From: Ardenticatenaceae bacterium
Lineage (GTDB): Bacteria; Chloroflexota; Anaerolineae; Promineifilales; Promineifilaceae
NCBI GenBank assembly: GCA_020634435.1
Contig: JACKBS010000020.1
Location: 1 to 64,000 of the forward strand
Reading direction: 5' to 3'
Length of the DNA: 64,000 nt
Under the pieces are notes generated by a model. The model ran no database searches. It worked only from the letters and a program-made list of their open reading frames with translations, and was not told the origin of the DNA. Every line of letters starts with the position of its first letter. Within the stretch, counting starts at the first letter, position 1. The translations under genes and the position numbers were made by a program. This document shows positions 15,218 through 23,293 of the stretch, one piece after another.

Positions 15218-17383
15218 TCAGTATTCCATAGCCTCTAGCAAACCAGCCGCACCCCAGGCCAGCATACCGCCCTGCAAAACCTGCACATTCATGCAGCCAA
15301 TGTGCTGCAAAGCAGCGGCAGCCCGGCGACTGCGACGGCCGCTGCGGCACACCAGCACAATTTGGCGGTCGGCGGGCAGCTTCACTTCGCTCGATAAAAT
15401 CTTGGGCAGCGGCACCAACTTCGCTTCGGCGATGTGGCCCTGGCTAAACTCGCGCGGCTCGCGCACATCTACCACGTAGGGCATCTCGCTGCTGCCGTTG
15501 CTGCCTGGCCCCGGATGCAGCATGGTCCACAAAGGCAGCGGCTCGATCTGCAAAATATGGCTGGTATCGGCTTCATCAATAAGCGGAATTTCGGCTAGAG
15601 CAATGCGCTTAGGCAAATTTTGGCACTCACGGAAGGCGCGAATGGGGCATTCGTAGATGCACACCGCCGGGTCCAGTTCCTGATAAAACATCTTGCCGAT
15701 GGCTTCATCTTCTTCCAAAATGTGACCGTCGCCCAAGAATGAATCGAAGGCCGAGGAATACATCATCTGCTGGACGCGATAGTTGGTACCCACCATAAAC
15801 ACATCGCCGCCACGCTCGCGGTAGGAGCGAACCAGGCTTTCCAGCATGTGAATCCCGCTAAAGTCGCAGGTGTTCACATGGTCCAGGCGCAGCAGCAAAT
15901 AGCGCTGGTCGGGATGAGCATCAGCATAACTGGTGATGAACTCTTCCACGTAATTCACGGCACCAAAATACAGATCGCCATACACCTCGATGATGGCCAT
16001 TTGCGGGCAAGGCTCTTTGTCAGGCTGGTAAATGAAGTGGCTAAAGGAGTCATCGGGCAAAACGGCCTGAATTCGCGGGGTGCTGGTGCGCCAGATGAAC
16101 AGACCCAACGACAGCAAGATACCCAACAGCACGGCAAACTCAATCGCCAGGAACATGGTGCCGATAAGCGTGGTAACCATGATGGCCGCATCCCCCGGAT
16201 GGCTGCGCCAGATGCGGCGAATTTCTTCGCGGTCAATCATGCCGTAGGCGGTAATGATCAGTACACCAGAGAGGGCGGAGATGGGCAGATAGGCGGCCAG
16301 AGGTGCCAGGGTAAACATGGCCACCAGCATAAAAATGCCAGAAAACAGAGCGGCCATTGGCGTACGCGCCCCAGCTTTGAAGTTTACGGCCGTTCGCGAA
16401 AATGACCCCGCGCCCGCATAACCGGAAAACAGCCCCATGAGGATATTGGCCATGCCCTGCCCCACAAACTCCTGGTTACTGTCTAACCTCTGGCCGGTTT
16501 GGGCAGAAATTGAGCGGGCGATAGCGGCCGTTTCCACCAACCCAATCGCCCCCACCGCCAATGCCCCAGCAGACAGGCGGCTGATCAATTCCAGATTGAG
16601 CAGGGGTAAATCGGCCAGCGGGGGCAGCGTGGCGGGCAGTTGACCAATTACAGCCACATTTTGCTCGTCCAGGTGCAGCAAATACACCACCAACGACGCC
16701 AGCACCATCGCTAGCAGGGGAATTGGCAGGCGGGCGTTAATGCGCCTCAGAACGATGATAAAAATCATGGTGCCAATGCCGACAACGGCCGTTGGCACGT
16801 GCGTCTGGCCAATTTCGGTCACCACATTCGTGACGGTGCCAATGGTGCCCGAACCACCAGATTCCAGCCCCAACAGCGGATGCAGCTGCTTGATGGCAAT
16901 CAACACACCCGCGCCGCTGGCAAAACCCACAATGACGGAATGCGACACAAAATTAACCAGCATGCCCAGGCGCACCAGCCCCATGCCCAGCTGAAACACA
17001 CCCACCATGACAGCCATCACCCCGGCAGCCACCACATACTGCTGCGTACCGGGCAGAACAACGGCCGTTAACGAACTGGCAATCAACAAGGAGATAGCGT
17101 TGGCTGGCCCCGTGTGCATCTGGTTGGAGGAGCCCCACAACGCCCCGATAATCGCCCCAATGATGGCGGCATAAAGCCCCATCTGCGGCGGCAATTCGGC
17201 AACCAGGGTAAAAGCAATCGACTGTGGCAGCAAAATAACCGCCACGGTTAATCCGGCCAGCAAATCCGGGCGTAAATCGGCACGATCGTACGTGCGAAAC
17301 AAGTCAATTGGTCTTTTCAGGTAGTGGATTGCTGGAGCTAATGCTTGTTGTACATTGACACTGGCTCCCATCTTAGCAAGCAT
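15218..17383 (-). CDS. SulP-family anion transporter fused to STAS and rhodanese domains
   Basis: 721 residues from the ATG at 17383 (GGAGAT seven bases upstream). Order: SulP permease with about ten membrane segments (residues ~30-430; PQSIAFTLVAELPPQMGLYA is the hallmark near the first helices), STAS domain (~450-560; NTCDFSGIHMLESL), a Cys-rich bridge (CIYECPIRAFRECQ) and a C-terminal rhodanese (VDVREPREFSQGHI, active-site loop CRSGRRS, GGMLAW). SulP proteins move sulfate, bicarbonate or dicarboxylates by H+ or Na+ coupling. The fused active-site-bearing rhodanese suggests a link to sulfur transfer, but this is inference. Confidence 0.9.
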   Translation of the reverse strand: MLAKMGASVNVQQALAPAIHYLKRPIDLFRTYDRADLRPDLLAGLTVAVILLPQSIAFTLVAELPPQMGLYAAIIGAIIGALWGSSNQMHTGPANAISLLIASSLTAVVLPGTQQYVVAAGVMAVMVGVFQLGMGLVRLGMLVNFVSHSVIVGFASGAGVLIAIKQLHPLLGLESGGSGTIGTVTNVVTEIGQTHVPTAVVGIGTMIFIIVLRRINARLPIPLLAMVLASLVVYLLHLDEQNVAVIGQLPATLPPLADLPLLNLELISRLSAGALAVGAIGLVETAAIARSISAQTGQRLDSNQEFVGQGMANILMGLFSGYAGAGSFSRTAVNFKAGARTPMAALFSGIFMLVAMFTLAPLAAYLPISALSGVLIITAYGMIDREEIRRIWRSHPGDAAIMVTTLIGTMFLAIEFAVLLGILLSLGLFIWRTSTPRIQAVLPDDSFSHFIYQPDKEPCPQMAIIEVYGDLYFGAVNYVEEFITSYADAHPDQRYLLLRLDHVNTCDFSGIHMLESLVRSYRERGGDVFMVGTNYRVQQMMYSSAFDSFLGDGHILEEDEAIGKMFYQELDPAVCIYECPIRAFRECQNLPKRIALAEIPLIDEADTSHILQIEPLPLWTMLHPGPGSNGSSEMPYVVDVREPREFSQGHIAEAKLVPLPKILSSEVKLPADRQIVLVCRSGRRSRRAAAALQHIGCMNVQVLQGGMLAWGAAGLLEAMEY

Positions 17384-17399
17384 GGAAGGTATCTCCTTC
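17384..17399 (-). promoter_or_regulatory. Shine-Dalgarno inside a short inverted repeat (sulP-like gene)
   Basis: The coding strand reads GAAGGAGATACCTTCC just before the ATG: GAAGG and CCTTC can pair and would mask the Shine-Dalgarno. The stem is only 5 bp. Confidence 0.35.
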
Positions 17400-17517
17400 A
17401 AATTCGGGTCTGGCTGCCTGCGGCAACCAGCACACTGTGCGCCGCCAACCGCAAACGTATGTCATGGACAGATCCATGTTTTACTCTCTTCAATTTTAGC
17501 GAGGTATTGACTTTGGG

Positions 17518-17546
17518 AGTGTACGTCGGGGAGAAACGGCCGTCAA
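17518..17546 (-). promoter_or_regulatory. Putative promoter of the SulP-fusion gene, overlapping a HIP palindrome
   Basis: Minus strand TTGACG (17541-17546), 17-base spacer, TACACT (17518-17523). The last three bases of the -35 begin the sequence GACGGCCGTT, so the HIP palindrome overlaps the promoter. A leader of about 127 bases would result. Confidence 0.5.
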
Positions 17547-17579
17547 CCCAAAACAGGCACTTTTTACACGACCCTTACA

Positions 17580-18254
17580 CTAAAATGGCGGCAGATTTTG
17601 TGAGGCCGACTCCCCAATGGGCAGGCTGTCAAAATCCAGCACGCGGTAGGGGTAAACGTTGACGATCGTCGTTTCCTCAAACTGGGTCACGGTGGTGGTG
17701 TCACGGCGGTAGATATGGATGTGGCCGTGCAGCATCAGCTTTGGTTTTACCCATTGCAGCAGGTTGCGCATGATCTTAAAACCAGTGTGGGGAATATCGG
17801 TCTTATCGTGTATGCCGTAGGGCGGGGAATGGGTAACGAGAATATCCAGGAAACGGCCGTGTCGCAGTTTGTTTTTCAGCAGCATCGGCAGCAGTTGCGC
17901 CACCTGGTAGCGCATTTCCGATTCCGTGTACATGAACGGCGCATTGGGGCGATACCGCATCGAGCCTTCCAGGCCCGCCAACAGCAACCCTTCGCGCTTC
18001 ACCACACGGGCATGAATGTCATCGCCACCCTGAACCTGCTCCAAAATGCGTCCTTCCACTGTGTACTGCGGCCCCTTATCGTGGTTACCGCGCACATACA
18101 CCAACCGACGGTCCAGCGCCGACACTAAAAATTCCAAGTAATAAAACGGCAGATCGCCACAGCCAATGATCAGATCGATGTCAGGATGCTTGGTCCGCAC
18201 ATCGGTGCAATACAGTTGGTCCATTACCCGGTCGCTGACCGCCAAGATTTTCAT
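17580..18254 (-). CDS. Calcineurin-like metallophosphoesterase
   Basis: 224 residues; the ATG at 18254 overlaps the TGA of the preceding gene (ATGA). Metallophosphoesterase motifs: VSDRV at the start (degenerate DxH), IIGCGDLPFYYLEFL (GD), VRGNHDKGP (GNHD), VTHSPPYGIHD and MLHGHIHIYR (GHxH). These ligate two metal ions. The substrate is unknown; relatives hydrolyse phosphodiesters or phosphoproteins. The overlap indicates translational coupling to the MazG-like gene. Confidence 0.85.
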   Translation of the reverse strand: MKILAVSDRVMDQLYCTDVRTKHPDIDLIIGCGDLPFYYLEFLVSALDRRLVYVRGNHDKGPQYTVEGRILEQVQGGDDIHARVVKREGLLLAGLEGSMRYRPNAPFMYTESEMRYQVAQLLPMLLKNKLRHGRFLDILVTHSPPYGIHDKTDIPHTGFKIMRNLLQWVKPKLMLHGHIHIYRRDTTTVTQFEETTIVNVYPYRVLDFDSLPIGESASQNLPPF

Positions 18255-18556
18255 GGGTCGGGCCATTCGCGGTGTTGGTTGATGGCCAGTTTGTCCAAAA
18301 TTGCCGCTTCCAGATCAATGCCCGTGATGCTGGCCAATTGCAGGAGGTAGAGGGCCACGTCGGCCAGCTCACCTGCCAGCTCTTCTGGCTGGGCAGCGTC
18401 GCTGCGCCATTGAAAATGTTCCAGCACTTCAGCGGCCTCAATAGCCAGCGAAGCTGCTAAATTTCGGGGGGTTTGGGGTTTGGGGGAATCGGGAGCATAC
18501 CAGCCCTTGCTGCCAACAAAAGCGTGCATTCGGGCTTCCAGTTCTTTCAGTTCCAT
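18251..18556 (-). CDS. MazG-like nucleotide pyrophosphohydrolase
   Basis: 101 residues, the single-domain dCTPase/iMazG size. The metal-binding helices are visible: SLAIEAAEVLEHFQW (ExxxE type) and ELAGELADVALYLLQLA (ExxD). It probably hydrolyses a non-canonical or excess NTP/dNTP to NMP and pyrophosphate. Tight coupling to a metallophosphoesterase gene suggests a shared phosphate-chemistry task. HFQW is typical of the dCTP pyrophosphatase branch. Confidence 0.85.
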   Translation of the reverse strand: MELKELEARMHAFVGSKGWYAPDSPKPQTPRNLAASLAIEAAEVLEHFQWRSDAAQPEELAGELADVALYLLQLASITGIDLEAAILDKLAINQHREWPDP

Positions 18557-18667
18557 CAGGGTGATTAATTTTTTACAGTACAGCGATCAGGTCAGGTTCC
18601 AGGTTGGTGCAAATCCATTTCCCTCCCCCGAAATGGAGGAAGGAAATGGGAAAGTAAAGCGATTTAA

Positions 18668-19666
18668 CTAGGCACTAGCCATGTGCCGGATCAGGTCCAG
18701 GCATTTGCAGGAGTAGCCCCATTCGTTGTCGTACCAGGACACAACCTTCACAAACGTGTCGGTGAGGGCGATGCCAGCCCCAGCGTCGAAAATGGAGGTG
18801 CGGGAGTCGCCCAGGAAGTCGGTGGACACCACGGCATCTTCGGTGTAACCCAAAATACCAGCCAGTTCGCCTTCGGAAGCGGCTTTCATGGCGGCTTTGA
18901 TCTCATCATAGCTGGCCGGTTTTGCCAGGTTCACAGTGAGGTCTACCACAGAAACGTTGGGGGTGGGTACGCGGAAAGACATGCCGGTGAGACGGCCGTT
19001 CAATTCTGGAATGACCTTGCCCACAGCTTTCGCTGCACCCGTGGAGGACGGGATGATATTTTGCCCAGCACCACGGCCACCGCGCCAATCCTTCATCGAA
19101 GGACCGTCAACGGTTTTCTGGGTAGCGGTGGTGGCATGCACAGTGGTCATCAAACCTTCGGTGATGCCGAAGTTGTCATTCAGAACCTTGGCCAGCGGGG
19201 CCAAGCAGTTGGTGGTGCAAGAAGCGTTGGAAACGATGTCCTGGCCAGCATATGTCTTGTGGTTCACACCCATCACGAACATGGGGGTGGAATCCTTGGA
19301 CGGAGCCGACATGACGACGCGCTTAGCACCCGCTTCGATGTGAGCGCGGGCTTTTTCATCGGTGAGGAACAGGCCGGTGGATTCCAGCACGTACTCGGCA
19401 CCCACTTCGTCCCACTTTAGATTTTTGGGGTCACGCTCGGCGGTGACGCGGATGGTTTTGCCATTGACGACCAGGTTGCCATCTTTTACTTCGACGGTGC
19501 CGTTGAAACGGCCGTGTGTCGAATCATACTGCAACATGTACGCAATGTACTCTACGTCGATCAGGTCGTTGATGCCGACGATTTCGATGTCATCTAGCTC
19601 TTGAGCACGACGAAAAACCAAACGGCCGATACGGCCGAATCCGTTGATACCTACTTTAATTGTCAT
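18668..19666 (-). CDS. gap: Glyceraldehyde-3-phosphate dehydrogenase
   Basis: 332 residues from the ATG at 19666 (AAAGGAG upstream); the open frame before it is not coding. The NAD motif is GINGFGRIGR, the strand-2 end NDL (Asp34) points to NAD rather than NADP, the catalytic Cys150 sits in SNASCTTNCLAP and His177 in TVHATT. It oxidises glyceraldehyde-3-phosphate in glycolysis, or runs in reverse in gluconeogenesis. The first half of the gene is long-range consistent and intact. Confidence 0.97.
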   Translation of the reverse strand: MTIKVGINGFGRIGRLVFRRAQELDDIEIVGINDLIDVEYIAYMLQYDSTHGRFNGTVEVKDGNLVVNGKTIRVTAERDPKNLKWDEVGAEYVLESTGLFLTDEKARAHIEAGAKRVVMSAPSKDSTPMFVMGVNHKTYAGQDIVSNASCTTNCLAPLAKVLNDNFGITEGLMTTVHATTATQKTVDGPSMKDWRGGRGAGQNIIPSSTGAAKAVGKVIPELNGRLTGMSFRVPTPNVSVVDLTVNLAKPASYDEIKAAMKAASEGELAGILGYTEDAVVSTDFLGDSRTSIFDAGAGIALTDTFVKVVSWYDNEWGYSCKCLDLIRHMASA

Positions 19667-19757
19667 GGATTTCTCCTTTGGTGAATATTGAAAAACGGAA
19701 ATTTCTTTTAGTAAACAGCAGATTAAGCTGGTTATGGCTTGAATTTTACCGCCGTTT

Positions 19758-19787
19758 ACTATACTTCGTAACCCCGACAAGCGTTAA
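19758..19787 (-). promoter_or_regulatory. Putative gap promoter
   Basis: Minus strand TTAACG (19782-19787), 18-base spacer, TATAGT (19758-19763). The expected leader of about 85 bases contains GTAAAC and GTTTAC words about 45 bases apart that can pair. Confidence 0.55.
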
Positions 19788-19818
19788 CGTCAAATGTCAT
19801 GACTAAGCGCGTCAGGTA

Positions 19819-21126
19819 TCACGATAGCAGACGCATAACCACCTGTGCAAGTTTTGCGCCGTCATGCCGCCAGGGCCGCGCCTCATCCACCAGATCGGCC
19901 GTTTTCATCGGCAGATTTTCCGGCGGGGTAAGCGGCACGTAAATCGTGTGGCCGCCACCGCGATCCGGGGGGATAGATTGATTGTCGTTGGCAATGACCA
20001 GGTCCAGGCAGCCAGTGGGAATATGTTCAAAAAGGGTTGCTACATGGTCAGCTACAGAGTAATTATCCGTCTCTCCGGGCTGTGTGGCAAGGTTACAAAT
20101 ATAAATCTTAGGTGCGCGGGCATGTTGCAGCGCTTGGGCCAGGTCTGGCACCAGCAAATTGGGCAAGATACTGGTGTACAAACTACCCGGCCCCATCACG
20201 ATCAAATCGGCCTGAAAGATGGCTTGCAGCGCAGGCGGATACGCTCTAACATTTTCTGGTTGCAGGTAGACGTGCTGGATACGGCCGTTTACCTCCGGTA
20301 TCGCACTTTCCCCCACCACCCGCTGAATCTCACCGTTGGGCAGCTTTACATCCGCTTCCAGGGTCACATCGGCCAGCGTGGAGGGCAGCACGCGGCCCCG
20401 CAAGGCCAGCACGCGTTCCGCCGCTAACAGTGCCTCGTCGAAGCTGCCGGTAATGCCGGTGAGCGCCGCCAGCAGCAAATTGCCAAACGCGTGGCCTTGC
20501 AGTTCAGAACGGCCGTTTTCACCCAGCACTCCGCCAAACCGATATTGCAGCACCTGGGTCATCAACGCTTCGTCCCGCGCCAGGGCTGCGAGATTGTTGC
20601 GAAAATCGCCCGGCGGCAGCAAACCAAACTCACGCCGCAAACGGCCGCTGCTGCCCCCATCATCCGCCACGGTCACGATGGCCGTGATGTTGCGCGTGTA
20701 GGCCGTCAGGCCACGGAGCAGACCGGGCATGCCCGTGCCACCGCCAATCGCTACAATGTTAGGCCCGCGCCCCTTGCGGCTAAAATCGTAAATCCGGTCG
20801 GCCAGGCTGGTATCGGCCCCCTGGAATGGAGCCATCAAGCCCCGCGCCATCCGGGTGACGCCCCATACCACCAGCAAGCCACCCACCAGCAACGGCAAGA
20901 TGATTTGCAACGAGCCGGGCAAAAATTGCAACGTCAGGAGGTCATACACGGAGAGCGGCAGCCAGCTGCGTCGTTCTAAAAAGAAAAGCACGTTGACTAC
21001 GCCAAGGCCGATAACGGCCGTTCCCACAGCAATCACCACCAGCCAGCGTTTTAAGCCAATTCCTGGTGTCAACCAGCGACTGCTAGAAAAAAAGATAAAG
21101 CGTTTCAAAAAGGATGGTCTGCGCAC
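19819..21126 (-). CDS. YvcK/CofD-like gluconeogenesis factor with membrane anchor
   Basis: 435 residues with a GTG start (no better start exists before the core domain). Two hydrophobic segments lie at about 28-50 and 62-88. The core follows: IVAIGGGTGMPGLLRGL, TVADDGGSSGRLRREFG, LPPGDFRNNLAAL, and VMGPGSLYTSILPNL. YvcK proteins bind UDP-sugars and link central carbon metabolism to cell-wall synthesis; Chloroflexota-like versions with N-terminal helices fit. It lies next to gap and near glpX. The final YxxH-type region is intact. Confidence 0.88.
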   Translation of the reverse strand: MRRPSFLKRFIFFSSSRWLTPGIGLKRWLVVIAVGTAVIGLGVVNVLFFLERRSWLPLSVYDLLTLQFLPGSLQIILPLLVGGLLVVWGVTRMARGLMAPFQGADTSLADRIYDFSRKGRGPNIVAIGGGTGMPGLLRGLTAYTRNITAIVTVADDGGSSGRLRREFGLLPPGDFRNNLAALARDEALMTQVLQYRFGGVLGENGRSELQGHAFGNLLLAALTGITGSFDEALLAAERVLALRGRVLPSTLADVTLEADVKLPNGEIQRVVGESAIPEVNGRIQHVYLQPENVRAYPPALQAIFQADLIVMGPGSLYTSILPNLLVPDLAQALQHARAPKIYICNLATQPGETDNYSVADHVATLFEHIPTGCLDLVIANDNQSIPPDRGGGHTIYVPLTPPENLPMKTADLVDEARPWRHDGAKLAQVVMRLLS

Positions 21127-21319
21127 GAGGGGATTCTAGCAAGGGGTGGAGGGAGGGACAAGGTGATGAAGTTAGATTTAACCACCGGCGGTCAGGCCGA
21201 AGTGGTGAGTTTGGGTGTGATGAAAAGTTGTGTAACGAGTCAGGAGCCAAGACTTGAGTCCAGCGTAAGCTTCTCTAGCGTTATACAAAAACTAATCACA
21301 CCCGGTGAGTTTTTTGCCG
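21127..21319. other. Non-coding stretch between yvcK and the trp promoter
   Basis: No gene is apparent. Short open frames here lack ribosome-binding sites and family resemblance. Divergent promoters for yvcK and trpB must lie here or just downstream. Confidence 0.5.
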
Positions 21320-21348
21320 TTGACAGCGGAAAACGGCCGTGTTACCAT
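21320..21348 (+). promoter_or_regulatory. Promoter of the T-box/trp transcript
   Basis: TTGACA (21320-21325), 17-base spacer, TACCAT (21343-21348). The HIP palindrome ACGGCCGT (21333-21340) occupies the spacer. The predicted start, about 21355, is just ahead of the T-box stem I. Confidence 0.7.
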
Positions 21349-21369
21349 TTTGCCCAACTTAAAAAATAA

Positions 21370-21746
21370 AGACGCTGAACCGAAAGAGTATGCAGTAAAG
21401 CGAGTTCTAGAGAGTGAGTCCGCTGTTCCAAAAACAGTCGAGCTGAAAGATTCACAACAGCGCCACTGCTGAATGGGTCGGGGAGTTGTTTAGGCGAAAA
21501 ATTTCTTTTGAGTAGTCTAAACCGGAAGTGCCACCGTTATCTGGGCATAGATCTACTTAATAATTAATTGTGGATTGCGAATAATTAATTATTAATGGAT
21601 TGAAATGAGTGGAGCTGGCTACACACAACGCGCTATCACGGGCGCGTTTTTTGTTTCAGCTTAAGCCGGGTGGCACCACGGGAGTGAATTTTCAGACGCT
21701 CTCGTCCCAGTAGCGATTTAGATCGCTGGGACGAGAGCGTTTTTTG
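21370..21746 (+). ncRNA. T-box riboswitch, tryptophan-specific
   Basis: Stem I begins around 21370 with the AG-bulge word AGAGAGTGAG and the GCTGAAAGA segment. The specifier loop reads GCTGAATGGGTC; the in-register triplet is TGG (21474-21476), the Trp codon. The antiterminator T-box GGGTGGCACCACGGG is at 21668-21682 and is followed by a strong terminator. A further stem, ACGCGC/GCGCGT with six T residues (around 21628-21652), precedes the T-box and looks like stem III. Uncharged tRNA-Trp should allow read-through into trpB-trpE-trpS. The leader is longer than many T-boxes because of an A/T-rich insert (21555-21600). Confidence 0.9.
21696..21746 (+). terminator. T-box-controlled intrinsic terminator
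   Basis: ACGCTCTCGTCCCAG pairs with CTGGGACGAGAGCGT around a short inner helix, followed by six T residues. Formation of the antiterminator at 21668-21682 would compete with its 5' arm. Confidence 0.9.
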
Positions 21747-21762
21747 TTTTCGAGATTGGTTA

Positions 21763-21805
21763 ATTAGAGATTGGAGATTGGTTTGGCAAATCTCCAATCT
21801 CTAAT
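21763..21805. repeat. Intergenic word-repeat hairpin (ATTAGAGATTGGAGA family)
   Basis: Perfect 15-bp arms ATTAGAGATTGGAGA (21763-21777) and TCTCCAATCTCTAAT (21791-21805), 13-base loop. It lies between the T-box terminator and the trpB ribosome-binding site. Confidence 0.85.
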
Positions 21806-21828
21806 CTCCCAAATAAAGGAGTGGAGAA

Positions 21829-23196
21829 ATGAGCGATAATACAAAGTTTTTATTGGATGAGAGCAAGCTGCCCAAGGCATGGTACAACATCAATGCAGAC
21901 ATGCCCGTGCCGCCGGAACCGGTGTTGAATCCGCAAACATTGGAGCCAGTGACGCCCGACTTCCTCAGTGTGCTGTTCCCCATGAGCTTGATCATGCAGG
22001 AAATTAGCACAGAAGCGCAGATCGAAATTCCAGAGCCGGTGCGTGAGATTTACAAGCTGTGGCGGCCCACGCCGATGTTCCGCGCCCGCCGCCTGGAAAA
22101 AGCGCTAGACACCCCGGCCCACATTTACTACAAGTATGAAGGGGCTAGCCCGGTGGGATCGCACAAGCCAAATACGGCCGTTCCCCAAGCCTTCTACAAC
22201 AAAGAAGCGGGCACCAAAGCGCTCACCACCGAGACAGGCGCAGGCCAATGGGGTTCGGCGCTGGCGATGGCTTGTAACTACTTTGGCCTGGATTTGGAAG
22301 TGTATATGGTGAAGGTGTCTTACAACCAAAAGCCGTACCGACGCATGGTGATCGAAAGCTACGGCGCCGAGGTGTATGCCAGCCCGACGGATCGCACGAA
22401 TTACGGCCGTTCCGTCCTGGCCGAGCATCCCGATTCGCCTGGCTCGTTGGGCATCGCCATTTCCGAAGCGGTAGAAGTAGCCGCCACCTCCGGCGGCGCG
22501 AAAAAATACAGCCTGGGGTCCGTGCTCAACCACGTGCTTATGCACCAGACCGTCATCGGCGAAGAGACCCTGTTACAAATGGAAATGGCTGGCGAATACC
22601 CGGATGTGATCGTGGCCTGCACTGGTGGTGGCTCCAATTTTGGCGGCTTTGCCTTCCCGTTTGTGCGCGAGAACCTGCGCAATGGCAAAAACACCACCAT
22701 CATCGCTGCCGAACCGGCCGCGTCGCCCAGCCTGACGCGCGGCACTTATGCCTTTGACTACGGCGATACGGCCAAGATGGCCCCGGTGGTGAAGATGCAC
22801 ACGCTGGGCCACTCCTTTGTGCCTCCGGCCATTCACGCTGGTGGCCTGCGCTACCACGGCATGTCGCCACAGGTCAGCGCCCTGGTCAACAATGGCGACG
22901 TCCAGGCCCGCGCCGTGCCGCAGTTGGAAACATTCGAGGCCGCCATCACCTTCTTGCGCTCCGAGGGGATTATCCCCGCGCCCGAATCGACCCACGCCAT
23001 TGCCGTGGCCCTGCAAGAAGCGCGCAAGTGCAAAGAAACCGGCGAGAAAAAGGTGATTGCCTTCAACCTGAGCGGCCACGGCCACTTCGACATGGCCGCC
23101 TACGACGCCTATCTGAAGGGCCAGCTGGAAGACTACGAATATCCAGCCGAAGCCATTGCTGAGGCAATGACGCAGCTGCCGCAAGTGGGCGGTTAA
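21829..23196 (+). CDS. trpB: Tryptophan synthase beta chain, TrpB2 type
   Basis: 455 residues, longer than classical TrpB1 (~400) and with TrpB2 features: the N-terminal KLPKAWYNINADMP, LWRPTPMFRARRLE, PLP-lysine motif GSHKPNTAVPQ (Lys113), GAGQWGSALA and CTGGGSNFGGFAFPF. It makes L-tryptophan from indole (or indoleglycerol phosphate with TrpA) and serine. No trpA is in the cluster, which fits TrpB2, an enzyme known to work without a matching alpha subunit. First gene of the T-box-controlled set; AAAGGAG precedes the ATG. Confidence 0.95.
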   Translation: MSDNTKFLLDESKLPKAWYNINADMPVPPEPVLNPQTLEPVTPDFLSVLFPMSLIMQEISTEAQIEIPEPVREIYKLWRPTPMFRARRLEKALDTPAHIYYKYEGASPVGSHKPNTAVPQAFYNKEAGTKALTTETGAGQWGSALAMACNYFGLDLEVYMVKVSYNQKPYRRMVIESYGAEVYASPTDRTNYGRSVLAEHPDSPGSLGIAISEAVEVAATSGGAKKYSLGSVLNHVLMHQTVIGEETLLQMEMAGEYPDVIVACTGGGSNFGGFAFPFVRENLRNGKNTTIIAAEPAASPSLTRGTYAFDYGDTAKMAPVVKMHTLGHSFVPPAIHAGGLRYHGMSPQVSALVNNGDVQARAVPQLETFEAAITFLRSEGIIPAPESTHAIAVALQEARKCKETGEKKVIAFNLSGHGHFDMAAYDAYLKGQLEDYEYPAEAIAEAMTQLPQVGG

Positions 23197-23202
23197 TGGT
23201 GA

Positions 23203-23279
23203 ACAGTAAAAAGTGAGAAGTGGCAGGTGGCAAGTTTACCTGTAACTTGCCACCTCTCACCTGACTGCCACGGTGGCAG
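23203..23279. repeat. Intergenic word-repeat hairpin (GGTGGCAAGTT family)
   Basis: Perfect 11-bp arms GGTGGCAAGTT (23226-23236) and AACTTGCCACC (23244-23254); outer GTGGCAG and CTGCCAC words can extend it. Lies between trpB and trpE. Confidence 0.8.
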
Positions 23280-23293
23280 AATGGGAAAAATTT

